Below are positions 33,603 through 45,103 of a stretch of DNA of 64,000 nt, one piece after another (position 1 is the stretch's first letter; each line of letters starts with the position of its first letter). Position numbers and translations under genes: made by a program. The notes under the pieces were generated by a model that was not told where the DNA came from, did not search any database, and saw only the letters and a program-made list of their open reading frames with translations. This stretch comes from Acarospora socialis. Taxonomy: Eukaryota > Ascomycota > Lecanoromycetes > Acarosporales > Acarosporaceae. The stretch spans positions 1,059,001 to 1,123,000 of the forward strand of contig JAMYGW020000006.1 in NCBI GenBank assembly GCA_025617375.2. Direction: 5' to 3'.

Positions 33603-35257
33603 TTATGCTGAACTCGAGTCTCTTCTTTTCTTCTGCAACCTGTTTGACTGCCTCCTATCTCCATACTCTGATATCTGATTTCTTTGTTCTGGTGATTCTC
33701 TGCTCTGTCGCTGTGCATCAAACGTACCGGATGGTAGTACCTCAAACCCCGAGTTCACCTTGCGGACAATCCTCGAGGGCTGCAATAGTTGGTTTGTATC
33801 GGCGGCTTGGAGTATGTGCCTCTGTTCATGCCTATCACGCAACTCCGCAGCTTGCAGCAGTGGATATGGTTGCTGGACTGTGGTAGAAGTGTTCTCGACA
33901 AAGTCTTGGAATGACGGTGGTTCGTAGATGACTTCATCCGGGGCTACCGAAACACGAGGGGTGGCGAATGGATCCCGAGACTCGTTCGCAGATCGGGGCC
34001 GATAAGAGCGGACATATTCTCCGGTATCTTGAGGCTGGCTAGGGGGCCGACTCGACGTAGTCCAATCTCCGCTAAGCCCAGTACGACGTACACGTGGAAG
34101 GAGCTGCCCTGTCTCCGCCGCGTGGGAGAGTCGATGATTTGTGAGTGACTTTAGTTCGCCGTGACCGCCTTCAGTGAATGGAAGTGAGTCGATAGGTGTA
34201 AGATGGACGGCCTCGAACGGACTGGACATGGACCTTTGAAATCTGACATGGCCTGGTCGTTTCGGTATGTAGTGACCTTGACTGCTCCCGGATTCATTAG
34301 ATGAGTCTGAGCTTCGGTTCGTCCTACGCTCTTCTTCGGAGCCTGTGTTCAAATAACAACATGTCAGCATCGATCATCTCTTCGCTGACCAGAATGCTTG
34401 GTGATCGGGCCACCTTGCTCAGAGTACTATTCGGGTGTTAGATAGGACATACCGTCTGAAGCTCTCGCCGATCCGCTGATGTTGCGTACGTGACCTTCCA
34501 AAGTATCCAGTGTGCTTGAGTGTCGCAATAGGTTAGGGTTGCTATATCTCAGATGGGACGAGTGACGCGGCTGGTACGTTCGCCGGCTACCGAAGCCGGG
34601 CTCAGTGGTCGGAGAATCGGGTCTACCTGACGTCGTTCCAGGAAACGAACCTCGGTTGGGCTCATAACTATGTAAACCCAAGGGAGGGTTGCGTTTGCCG
34701 GGGCTAGTTCGTGAATGTGGCCGCACGGGCTGGGGAATTTCAACACGAGGTATGTTTGACGAAGAGGAAGACACCTGAGCTGACTGTCTCTTATCCCTCG
34801 GCGGACTGGGTTCGTCTATCGAAGGAGCCGCTACACTGATTGGAGTGCTTGGAACGGGCGTGTTCGAGCCGGATATCCATACTCCGTCCACTTGAATCCC
34901 ACTCTGAATGGCACGAATACCGAACGGGACATCGTTGACTCTTTGCTGCATCACCTCCCCACCTTGCTCGGGGTCTCGAAGCTGTGCTTGCCTTTTATCG
35001 GCGATCGCGGTGTATTTGCGGAGTCTGTAGCGAGTGTAGAGGAGTTTCAGGCAACCCAAGAGGATGGTCAACACCTGCGAACGTCAGTTCGGCAGAAAGG
35101 ACTTGGGAGTCATGAACGAGGCAGCATACGATAGCACAACCAAGCACCTACAATATTGACGCCGGTGTTAGTGCTCATTCGGACTGAATCATCGTACACT
35201 ACTCACAAAGCACATTTTCGCCCACAGAGCCCACGGTTCCCAGAATGCGTTGCCCAT
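33603..35257 (-). CDS. Single-pass membrane protein with long disordered tail
   Basis: Uncharacterised. The four exons are 35257-35207, 35147-35118, 35074-34453 and 34342-33603. Small 5' exons are joined by introns of 59, 43 and 110 nt, all in phase; the total is 480 aa. The start MGNAFWEPWALWAKMCF leads into one hydrophobic helix assembled across three exons (about 17-42, including VLGCAIVCCL and VLTILLGCLKLLYTR). A basic RYRLRKY stop-transfer stretch follows. The remaining ~430 residues are Ser/Pro/Arg-rich and low in order (many SP/TP sites), with short predicted-helical patches such as EVIYEPPSFQDFVENTS. The N-terminal helix region looks like a conserved mould family from memory; the tail is likely a cytosolic phospho-regulated linker. 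Confidence 0.72.
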
Positions 35258-37690
35258 TTTGCGTCCCTATCCAACGGTATCGACGAGGTGGACGAGTGAA
35301 AGGAGGCTCAGGTTAACGTGGTCGTAGACAACGGAAGGGAGGATGTTGTAATGGAGAGACGGATTTGATGATTAAAGATGTAGGTAAAGGACTGTATTTC
35401 CTCAGAAAATTGTCGTAAATACGAAGGTGCCAGCCCTCGATGCCCAAACATGCGTGTGTTATCGCGAGGTTTCCCTCTCCGGAAAGCTTACGAGAGTAAG
35501 GGCTTAGATGACGATCATATTCCCGTGCATGGGCCCCTTGTTCCGTCGATGGTGGGGGATCTTAGCTTGAGCCCAGTGAATATCAAAATCCGTGGATCAT
35601 CAACGTGAATATCGCTTCACTGACATTATCTATTATCACAAGTTCGAGAGACAAAAATCTACTTGGCGAGAAAAATCTGTCCCGAGCTGAAGACGGTGAG
35701 ATCTGAGGCTGTGGGCTCCGGTACGGTAATGTTGGAAGTTGGTAATTGGAAGAGCAACCGTGCAGCAGATCTATGCTGTCCTCGGTCAGGGGCTGTATGC
35801 ACCTCCCCGAACAGTGATGAGTAGTTGACCAAAAAAAAAGAATTCTGAGAAAGAGGTAACCCATAAGGCAGCCAATCTCCGCCAATTAACAGTCAATTGA
35901 AACCGATCGAGACTGACGCTGAAGTCGGTGCGTGGGTAGGGAAGCCAGGCGCTCCTATGGTTTGGAGCAGATGCTGCCGCCAGGGAAATCCTTCTTCCTC
36001 GCACGTTGTTTCCGCCATTCGGACGTCCCGTATCCAGCGAACATGTTCGGGGCGCATCGAGCATAGCCGATGTCTCATCCAGTGGGATTGTGGAACAGCG
36101 TGTTGGCCATGTCCGGTCCTGTCATGCAATGTACAAGTACACGCCGCTTCGCTCCGGTGGAACACAGTGGGATCGGGGTCTCAACAGAGCACCAGCATAC
36201 CGTCACTCCTGGACGCAATATCTGGAAGTCGTTGTGCTCCACTGCCATCACAGGTCTCTAGGACTGCGAACACGGCATGGTCGACTACTCATGACGTTGC
36301 CAAGGCACGGGATGGGCTCTCGGATCGTGCAACGCCCGTCTCACAGGAGCAGCCCGAATACGGTACATAAGGTTAGGTAGTTCAACATAGAATTCGACAG
36401 GGTCAAGGAATCCTCTGTCATGCACGATAATTCTGACGCGTCTTACGTGCGGTGCCCTGAAGCGCTCGTACTCGTACTCGTACCTTACCTATACCTTATT
36501 ATCGCAACAGCATCGGTGTCAAAAGCAAAAACAGAAACTGGGTCGGTGTTCCAGGCTCCGGGTGTGGCGCCCCCGATGGTTCGTGTTAGCAGGGATCTCC
36601 GAAAGCCAAAGTTCGGTTGGGGTCCAGTAAGTGCGCTAAGTTACAGTACTAGGCGGTACAACTAAGTGTTTATCCCCCCCTGGGTAGGGTAAAATGGATA
36701 AACACTTACCGACCGATACTGTATAACAGAACTCCTACCTGGAGAAACCGGACTACCTTTACTGTACGGAGTACGTCGCGAGCATTTTGAAGGATTAGGT
36801 AACGGGTTGGAGTTGGGGGCCGGAGCAGCTCGTCTGGAAGAGAGCAGCAGTGTGGCTTAGCTTTGTTCTTCTTCTTCGAAAGCGATTGTCCGGCACGAAG
36901 GTGTCGTATATTTTGGCAACGGCCGGTTTCGGGATGCTTACACTCCGTATAAACTGCGGAACACGTCTCGATGCGCCCTCGGCCTGTGGAACGTGCCTCA
37001 AAGCAAATAATGGACGACCCACCAGATCATCTCGAGGTTGAAGTCAAAAAATACTATGGTACATCTCAAGATTCACCCTTCGTTACGATGGCACTCGTAG
37101 TCCCTCGATGACTCTTTGGTTGCCTGATGATTTATATATACGAGGACCCAGGCCATGGGTTCGAGAATGCATGGGATCAAGGCACGGTAGACGAGGTGTG
37201 AGTGGATCATTTGAGGAGTTTCTTTTTCCATGGCTTGAAGGGTATTACGAGCCATAACGCTGGTGAAAAGATCTCTGATCTCAATGCGCTGTCCTGAATG
37301 CTTTGGAAGCTGATTGAATCATATACTTGGGCCGTCTGCAGGTGGTGAGGCGTGGACTCGCTCCATGTGCCCCGCTGTTTGGTTCAGGAGAGATGAGGTT
37401 GTACAAAAAGGGCTCATATGATGATCGAATTTGACTACTTATGCCATCTAATTCTTCACCGATCAGGGAAACGACGCCCGAGCCGTGCTTACTCAGCGGC
37501 GTCTCTTTTGTCAAAGCCAAATACTCGTAGCCCGAGAAGGAACGGCTGCCGAGAGAGCCGAGTCTATGATGGTGTCACCGATACATTATCAACAATTGTA
37601 CACGACCAACATCTCAGTAAACATAGCTTAATGGCAAGCATCTCTCTTTAGGCGTCATCTAGACATCCTTACGCTGCATCTTTCGTCACA
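35258..37690. other. Long gene-free region
   Basis: This 2.4-kb stretch has several overlapping short ORFs around 35,790-36,380, none with a domain or coherent splicing. It contains a TA-flanked inverted repeat at 36,663-36,708 (listed separately) and GTACTC tandem units near 36,467. It holds the promoters of two divergent genes. No RNA gene was recognised. Confidence 0.4.
36663..36708. repeat. TA-flanked 13-bp inverted repeat, minimal transposon-like relic
   Basis: TAAGTGTTTATCC (36,663-36,675) and its exact reverse complement (36,696-36,708) enclose 20 bases. The outer TA pairs fit the TA target duplication of Tc1/mariner/pogo-type elements. The right arm reads inward as ATTTTACCCTACCC while the left reads CCCCCTGGGTAGGGT, so the arms nearly abut. 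This could be an extreme internal deletion of a MITE, or an operator-like palindrome or hairpin. Confidence 0.45.
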
Positions 37691-38624
37691 ATGCCTCCGT
37701 TCCGGAATTACTTTTCTCGGAAAACCGGTGTCACAAACGGTCCCGAGACGGCCTGCGACGAAAACGCCCGACCCACATCTCGCAATGGAGCTGAGAAAGA
37801 CGCTCCGCGACCTGGCCTCCTCGGAACCAAACCTACGTCAGCTCTGAGTATCAAGAGTAATAAGGACGAGCAGAATGAGTACAAATTGAGCGGTATGTTC
37901 GTCCCACACGACTTGCGCGCACCAGACGCACCATATCGCAATTGAATGCTGACGAGGTCTTGGCAGTTGTGAATGACAGCGGTGTCTACCTTCCAGTATG
38001 GGGAACGTGCATCTCGATTGTGAATGATGGTTGCTGAAAGATGGTGTTCTAGCCTTCACCACCGGAGAAGAAGAGCTTCTGGCAACGAAGCCCAAGCTCC
38101 ACCACAACAAGCTCCAGGAATCGGAGCGTGCTCAGCGAAAACGAGCCCTTTTCTATATCTCGCGAGTCATTCGATTCCTACCGGCGATCCTTCGTAAGGC
38201 ATTGCACAAATTTCCAGAAATGCATGGTATTGACCACTCGCGCCAGGACATCTCAGCCCGCTCGCCCGTTGCTCAATCGGAGACGGGGCCCCCGCGCCAG
38301 AGCTTCGACTCTCGCCCCTCTCGATATCCGCGCTCGGCCGTCAACGGGTCCGGCCGGTTCGCCAAACCCCAACCGACGGACGAGGAGGGCTTCGAGGACG
38401 TGGGATTGAATGACGAAGTCAAGCCGAAGAAGAAGGGGCTGTTTTCGCGCTTTACTAATGACGCGCCTGAGAGTCCGGTCTCCGCTGATGGCAGTCGGCC
38501 GAATTCGAGTCACTATGGCTTCCATTTACCGGGAAGGAAGAGGGGTGCCAGTGGGCAGGGCGCCGAGCTAGGTAATATCGACAGGCCGACGACGGATGGA
38601 GGCGACGGTGGGGTAATCAGGTAA
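37691..38624 (+). CDS. Conserved disordered fungal protein
   Basis: Function is unknown. The four exons 37691-37892, 37967-37995, 38053-38193 and 38247-38624 join in phase (introns 74, 57, 53 nt) to give 249 aa. The spliced core is the part most likely to be conserved: YKLSVVNDSGVYLP, then PSPPEKKSFW, then NRSVLSENEPFSISRESFDSY and RRSFDISARSP. This looks like phospho-sites and docking motifs in a disordered chain. A KPKKKGLFSRF basic-hydrophobic motif and a Gly-rich tail follow. No domain or membrane segment is visible. The tiny 29-nt exon 2 is supported only by frame and splice sites. Confidence 0.65.
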
Positions 38625-39114
38625 TTCGAGTTCTTAGCACTCATGGCGGTTTGGTTTTTGGACGGGGTCGCCATCGCAGGACTACAGCATTAATACGAGG
38701 GTCACCGCCGGTTGGGTAGCGGGCAGCGGCTGGGCGTTCTGGTGGTAATGCATCTCTTACTGGGCGACGTCGGTTGGGCTAGCGCCTTTACTATCGCTAC
38801 ATACATGGCTGCGAAGCCCTTAATGCTCACATGTCCGATTGGCTAGGACAGTCAGTATGATGAACAATTATAACAAGAAATCATAATGGGAAGGTCAACA
38901 TTTCAATGTCCGATAGGTTGTGGATATAGTAGATAGCCCACTGGAAGTGATGGAAGTAAATGTTGGGCTTAAACGCCGATCATACTCCCAGCAAGACCCT
39001 CGACCGGAGCAGAAGCGAAAAACAACGCTAGCCAAAACTTTGGTGTGCAACCATAAGGTAACAGTCCAAGACCAAGATCGTTAACGCTACTTCAGCACTC
39101 CATACCAAATAATC
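38625..39114. other. PUF6 upstream region
   Basis: This 490-bp stretch holds the 3' end of the previous gene and the PUF6 promoter. No element is recognised. Confidence 0.4.
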
Positions 39115-41256
39115 ATGGCAGGAATAAAGCGGAAAGAAACACCAAGGAGCAGTAAGCTGAGCGGAGACAATGCAGCTAAGAAGCTGAAAGTTGGATCTAA
39201 ACCGGTGAAGAAATCTTCAAAGCCGAGTGCGGAATCGGATGACCTTGAAGAGTCGGACACTACTGAGGACGACGACTTTGGTGGATTCTCGGAGGGACCA
39301 GATGCTGGCAGCAGTGGTACGGAGGACACGGACGCGGATGATGGTGACGCAGGGGTTCGCAAACTGAAGCCCGCGAATGGAGCAACGGGGGCGGTCAAGC
39401 CGGACGCTGCCACCAATGGAGCCAGCAATTGTATGGAAATCATATACCCACTATCTTGGTACCTACACTTCTTGCTAACATTCCACTTAGCAACCTCATC
39501 TAGGGAAGCTCACGCCAAACAGAAGGTTCTCGCACAGGAACGCAAAGCCTCCAAGCCCAACGCGGACTTCATCGCAAGGACCAAGAAGATATGGGAGCGT
39601 CTGCGACGCAAATCCCATGTACCCCGGGCGGAGCGCAAAGAGCTTGTCACGGAGCTATTTGACATCCTTACCGGCCGAGTAAAGGACTTTGTTTTCAAGC
39701 ACGACTCCGTCCGAGTCATTCAGACGGCCCTCAAATATGCGAACCTTGATCAGCGGAAGATGATTGCTAAAGAGCTCAAGGGTGATTACAAAGGGCTTGC
39801 GGAGAGCCGATATGCCAAGTTTCTGATAGGGAAGATGTTGGTCCATGGGGATGCGGAGATCAGAGACATGATCGTTCCTGAATTCTATGGTCAGGTTCGG
39901 CGCATGATTAAGCATGCAGAAGCTTCCTGGATCCTGGATGACATTTACCGTGGCATTGCAACACCCCAGCAGAAAGCTATAATGCTGCGTGAATGGTATG
40001 GCGCCGAGTTTGCGATCTTCAAGAGCGACGAAAGCGCCCGGGTTACCTCAGATCTTGTCCATATCCTCGCTCAAAATCCTGAGAAGAGAACGCCGATTAT
40101 GCGTTCCCTACACGAGCTGCTCAATCAGCTTGTGCAAAAGAAAACCACCGGCTTTACGATGCTCCATGATGCCATGTTGCAGTACTTCCTAGCCACGAAG
40201 CCGGGCAGCGAGGAAGCGACAGACTTTATGGAGCTCTTGAAAGGAGACGAGGCCGGTGATCTTCTCAAAAATCTCGCTTTCACCAAGTCTGGAGCTCGTC
40301 TCGTTTGTCTCGCGCTGGCTTACGGCAATGCAAAGGATCGTAAACATATCCTGAAGACGTACAAAGAGACCATTCAGACTTTGGCGTACGATACTAACGG
40401 GCATAAAGTTCTCCTGGCAGCTTTCGATCTCATCGATGACACGGTACTCACCTCGAAAGCTATATTCCCAGAACTCATCGGAAATGATAGTACTCCTGAG
40501 TCACAACACGAGAATATCATTGCGTGCGCCCTACATCTGACCGGTCGTATACCTTTGCTTTATCTTCTCGCCGGAAACGCGAAGTGGCTATTACCGGACG
40601 ACGACAGAAGTTTACTGGACGAAATACGCGGCATCAGGACGACGACGTCGAAAAAGGAGCCGGAGATCCGAAGAAAAGAGCTTGCTAAGGCGCTCTCAGC
40701 GCCCTTGTTGGCAACCGTTGCGACACAAACGGAGAACTTGGTATCGACGAGCTTTGGATGTCAATTCATCACAGAAGTACTACTTGGTGCGGAGGGAGAT
40801 AAGAACGAGGCACTGAATGCAATTGCGAGCCTCGCCAAAAGCAATCCGGAGGCGTTTGCCCCCGCTGCAGGCCGCATGCTGAAAACATTGGTATTTGGTG
40901 GGCGGTTCAACGAGAAGACCAGAACCGTTGACCTCATCGAACCGCCCTTACTCTTCCATGACATGCTTTTTTCCCAGATCGATCCGCAAGTCATACAGTG
41001 GGCTACCGGAGCCAACTCCTTTGTCATAGTGGGCCTCCTAGAGGCGGAGGGATTTTCGCATAGGGATGCACTTGTCAGGATTCTAACGGAGAACAATAAG
41101 GTCTTAGAGCAAGCTGCGATGCAGAAGACAGAGTCAAAGGCCGTTGAGGAGCGGGACGATACTGAGAAGGCTCAGAGCGGAGAGAAGAAGTGCAAGAAGC
41201 GTGGCGGCGAAGCGGGGAACAAGGGCACGAAGTTGATACTACAGAAGTTACAATAG
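39115..41256 (+). CDS. PUF6: Puf6-type pumilio ribosome-biogenesis factor
   Basis: This is a nucleolar RNA-binding protein of the Puf6/PUM3 family, needed for 60S subunit maturation and, in yeast, ASH1 mRNA repression. The 693 aa are obtained after removing intron 39431-39490 (60 nt, GTATGG donor, TGCTAAC branch, CTTAG acceptor). That intron is a multiple of three with no stop, so the unspliced frame also stays open. The N-terminus is acidic/basic and disordered (about 1-110). Pumilio-like helical repeats follow from about residue 130 (RVKDFVFKHDSVRVIQTALKY, ESRYAKFLIGKMLVHG, TKSGARLVCLALAYG, DTNGHKVLLAAFD). The CPL region (about 440-620) includes TSFGCQFITEVLLG and TGANSFVIVGLLEAEGF. A basic KKCKKRGGE tail fits the nucleolus. 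It converges with the next gene over 120 bp. Confidence 0.92.
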   Translation: MAGIKRKETPRSSKLSGDNAAKKLKVGSKPVKKSSKPSAESDDLEESDTTEDDDFGGFSEGPDAGSSGTEDTDADDGDAGVRKLKPANGATGAVKPDAATNGASNCMEIIYPLSWYLHFLLTFHLATSSREAHAKQKVLAQERKASKPNADFIARTKKIWERLRRKSHVPRAERKELVTELFDILTGRVKDFVFKHDSVRVIQTALKYANLDQRKMIAKELKGDYKGLAESRYAKFLIGKMLVHGDAEIRDMIVPEFYGQVRRMIKHAEASWILDDIYRGIATPQQKAIMLREWYGAEFAIFKSDESARVTSDLVHILAQNPEKRTPIMRSLHELLNQLVQKKTTGFTMLHDAMLQYFLATKPGSEEATDFMELLKGDEAGDLLKNLAFTKSGARLVCLALAYGNAKDRKHILKTYKETIQTLAYDTNGHKVLLAAFDLIDDTVLTSKAIFPELIGNDSTPESQHENIIACALHLTGRIPLLYLLAGNAKWLLPDDDRSLLDEIRGIRTTTSKKEPEIRRKELAKALSAPLLATVATQTENLVSTSFGCQFITEVLLGAEGDKNEALNAIASLAKSNPEAFAPAAGRMLKTLVFGGRFNEKTRTVDLIEPPLLFHDMLFSQIDPQVIQWATGANSFVIVGLLEAEGFSHRDALVRILTENNKVLEQAAMQKTESKAVEERDDTEKAQSGEKKCKKRGGEAGNKGTKLILQKLQ

Positions 41257-41376
41257 TATAGCTCAGTAGCGACAAAAGCACATTGAACTGGGCATATTTC
41301 AGAATTTAATCGAGGGATGCTGAAGGTGGCAGAATTGGGTATAGGTAGGTATATATAAATCTTGCAAAAGGACGAC

Positions 41377-41740
41377 TTACTGCTCTGCCAGCTCCATGAT
41401 CGGCTGAATTGACCATAAACACAAAATCCTGATATCAACTTACCCTGGCCCCATCCTCTAAAAAGTTGATGCTCGAATAAGAAGAAGCTAAGGTATCCAT
41501 CATTGATCTGCTTTCGCGCAGATATTCATCACGCTCTGACGATGCTTGACTGAGATGGTCGACGATTTCATATGGTATTATGTCCGAGTCCTTTGTACCG
41601 ACGCTCACAAAGCATATGGTCAACCCTGATTCTTCGCTTTGAGATGAGTTCGTATTCGTAAAGAGGGCAAAGCCCGCATCTACATCTAGCTCTTTGTTCA
41701 TCTTATTCGTAGAGCATGTGGGTGACTTGGGCCGGATCAT
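41377..41740 (-). CDS. Small uncharacterised protein
   Basis: This is a 107-aa protein from exons 41740-41444 and 41403-41377, with a very short (40 nt) GT-AG intron that joins NFLEDGAR to PIMELAEQ. It is acidic and mostly helical at the C-terminal half (LSQASSERDEYLRESRSMMDTLASSY), which could be a short coiled coil, as in small subunits of larger complexes. No family is recognised. It could equally read through the intron and end at VS. The ORF is short and the call is moderate. Confidence 0.5.
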
Positions 41741-42379
41741 TTATCGTCTCTTCTCTATCGTCGTAAATAGAGCACGTGGAGTTTATACGGCCACGTGGAA
41801 CTTGCAGCTTCCATGACTTAGCAACCGCATTCAGTGAACATGTGGGGCAGCTCGAACAGAATCGGAAGACCGCGGCTGAGGAAGGAAGTACCTCATGTGG
41901 GATGAAAGCAATGATGCCTGATCAAAGAGTCAAAAGGTCCAAAGGATTGGATACCGTTCACAGCGGAAGGCGTTGACACAGCCTGTCTAGGTAACCCTTT
42001 GGTTGGGGCCATCTCGCTTAGACCAATTGAAGCTTAAGGCCCTGTTGGTTCCTATAAACTCAATTTTACAGGGGAAAGTGAAAGTCTGCCAGTAGCAAGG
42101 ACCTTCTCTTATTAACAGCTGCAATATTTGCTTCCAGTAACTCCTTATCTGCGTTGTTGCTTCTCATCATTTGATATGATGACTTTCTTTTTCCACCGTA
42201 TTATTTTCAGGCGCTCAATTGGTTCCCCAGCTTCTTCCCGTGCAGCCTAAAGCATGGCCACAAAGACGGGCGGCCCACTACATGACTGATCTTCTTGCGA
42301 CCCGCTGCACCTAGACGCAGCCATCCGATAGCTCACCGAGACAACTACGCGGCGACAAGCCACCGGATCTGACTAAAGA
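41741..42379. other. Divergent intergenic region
   Basis: These 640 bp between the small minus-strand gene and the next plus-strand gene hold both promoters. No specific site is recognised. Confidence 0.4.
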
Positions 42380-45103
42380 ATGGTGCTACAATCTTCAGTC
42401 AAACATGCAGACGGCCCACCATCTCCTACTCTCACGAACCCTGACATGATACTACCGTATACCGCTGAACCGCGCAATCCAACACCGTCTCCTCCACTGC
42501 GAGCTACACGACCCATTTCTCCACTCGAAGCGATCGGTACAGAGAAAGCACATCGATTCTATAATCAGAACGGGGTGGGAACCAAGCCAGGCTGGAGAAG
42601 TATTACACCGAGAAACTCACCGCCATTGGGCTCATATGGGACAATGCTCCCAGATATCGAGGAGATAGAGACGACTCCGAAAATAGGACGCTCGAGACGA
42701 AACAGTTCCGGAAGTCAGAGTCCACGGCCGTTTCCTTCAAACTTTCCGAGCAGGGAAGACGACGCACAAGTTACTGTCGACACATACTCGAAGAGGCTTA
42801 GCAATTGTTCAAGTTCGGGTGCGAGCGAGGATTTTGATTTTGGGCAGTGGGATGGCGTCGACGGAGCGGCTAGCGTTGACGGTGAAAGTATCTATCAAGA
42901 TGAAGAGGAGGATGATAATGGTCCTCCGAATACAGAAGATGGCTATCGACCCACGGATCGAGCTGGTGAAGCGAACACTGAGGTTGCTGCTATGATTCGG
43001 CGGCGGGAAGAAGCTCTCTCGTCTGCAGCTTTGAGTAAGAGGGCGGAGAGGATTTTAGCTAATGCTAAGAAAAGGCTTACAGTAAGTCCAGGTTGTTGTT
43101 AGACTAGTGAGAGTTGTACTCATATATTGGTACTGCAGAGCATGGAGGGCAATCTCAGCCGGGCCCGCCACTCTCTTATGGTATCGCCGACATCATCATC
43201 TCTGTCATCCAGCGAAGGCGTTGACGCTGCACGAGAAGTCCCGCAGCACTTGTCGGGCATAATGGAGTGGACTATGACACCGACCAAGCATCGTCAACTG
43301 CCCTCAACAATTTCATCCTTTAACGGTAGTCCCGGACACTCAAGAGTATTTAGTGAGACCTCAGTTCCATCATCGTTACATACCACGCCACCATCTCTGA
43401 GGCATGGTTCAGAAGGGCAACGTGCATCAAGCGCCATGGGTTCGGTTGGTATGACTCCCAGGCTTAGGGACCAGTACGGGTTCAACTCGTTCGTGGCCAC
43501 GGATCGAAACCGTGATGATATGGTCGTCCGTAACGCAAGTCTGTCTAGCCGGCGTCAAAACACCCTGCAGCCTCTCAATGAAGAAGAGTCATCTTCGGCG
43601 TCCGTTCCACCTACCGAAGCCTTGTCTACAAGCGCAAAGAAAGAAGCAAGCCAGCACGTATCAAGTTTATCGGCACTTGAGTCGAACTTTCCCACGAACA
43701 ACACTCTTACCCGGTCGCGGTCATCAATGCAAATGCGCGACCTTCGTGAGCAGATGCAGGACCTGAAAGGCAAAATATCAACGCTCAAAGAGCGCGCGCG
43801 GAGAGACAACCTACGAAGAAGAAGCTTGCAAAGTCTAAAAACACCAAGTCCGTTTACTGCAGCCGATAACTGGCACACTGGAGCCCAACTCTATCGTGGA
43901 GGACGGCGAATGACCGATACTGGCTTTGAACCTGATGGACTGCCCTCTCCGCTTGAGTTTGATGAAAAGAGAAGACCGGAAGCCGCGGATGAATCTTTGC
44001 ACTGTGGCGATCGAGAGGACGTAGAGGTTCAACAGGGTACCGAGGATGCTCATTCGGTCGTCCCAAGCCATTACGAAAATGCACTGGAACAAGCCGAAGG
44101 CGAAAATGGTACATTGTTGGATGATGAGCAGTCACCTTCGACTGACCAGCCTAATGGGCACCATCTACACAATAGCGACGTTGGGGATGAATTCGAAGAG
44201 GACAGCATATTGGACGACCAGGACTTTTACGAGTCATCACCATCACCTATGGGTGAGCGGCACGAGGACCGGGCGGACGCATTCGATTATGAGCACTTCT
44301 TCCTTCGCAGTGATCTGGGAAGTTATGGACGAACCAATCATCGACGGAAGAATAGCCATGACTCGACAGACTCTGTCGAGACCACCAAAGGCCCGACCGT
44401 CATGGATAATTCAGCTAGTGAGGAGATGACACCCACGCGACCCAACGGAGCCAGCCAGACGAGCCAAATAAACAATATAGGGCACAAGGGACATTATCGA
44501 AACAACAGCGTGGACTCCATTTCAACGTTTGCAACCTTTGCAACGGCGACAGAGGGAAGAGGGTCAGACGCAGGCTCAGATACAGACGAGGAGGAATGGG
44601 AGCAACATCGACGCCAGTATCCAATGGCTGGGACGTGGAACCAGGATTACTTCAGCCACCAAACCGCAGCTAACCGACCAGAGACCTGGGCGAGCAGGTC
44701 GCACGTGGCCACACGAGCAGACTCTGCGATCAGGGTAAACGGACACCTCACTCCAGGCTCACCAACTGGGACGTCCACTTCTCCGGCCACAAGGTCGTTT
44801 CCGTTAGTGAACAAACCCAAGCATCTCACCCCGTCACCTTCGCCCCAACCGCCCTCTGCGCTCGTCTCGGCACTTTTGGCGCAGGTGCGGCCGGACGACG
44901 GGACGACCAGACCTGCATTGGAACTGAGCAAAGAAGACGGCGACCTTGTGGAAAGATTATTGGAAAGCCTTGGCAAAGTCTGCCTCCAGCTCCGTGAGGA
45001 CAAGGAGGAAGCGAGTGAGTACGGAAGGAGAGTGTGGCGGCGGCGCCTGGACGCCGCCAGGAGAGTCTTGAGTGGAGAGGTTGACGAAGACGCTCTTCGA
45101 TGA
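42380..45103 (+). CDS. Large disordered protein with central coiled coil
   Basis: Function is unknown. The exons 42380-43081 and 43139-45103 are joined by a 57-nt GT-AG intron that links KKRLT to SMEGNLSRARHSL, in phase; the total is 888 aa. The chain is Ser/Pro/Asp-rich and largely disordered. Ordered-looking parts are a helix around residues 205-255 (AAMIRRREEALSSAALS..RAERILANAKKRL), a basic coiled coil at about 430-462 (MRDLREQMQDLKGKISTLKER) and a C-terminal helix (LVERLLESLGKVCLQLRED ... WRRRLDAARRVLSG). Repeated RSRRNSS/RRKNSHDS and HYRNNSVDS motifs look like kinase sites. From the coiled coils one might guess a cytoskeletal or polarity scaffold, but nothing proves it. Confidence 0.75.

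Noticed and set aside
35786-36380. Cluster of overlapping ORFs on both strands (90-157 codons)
   Set aside because: Three mutually overlapping frames, none with a domain or consistent splicing.
37150-37175. GGGTTCGAGAATGC resembling a tRNA T-arm
   Set aside because: No matching acceptor stem, D-arm or anticodon arm upstream.
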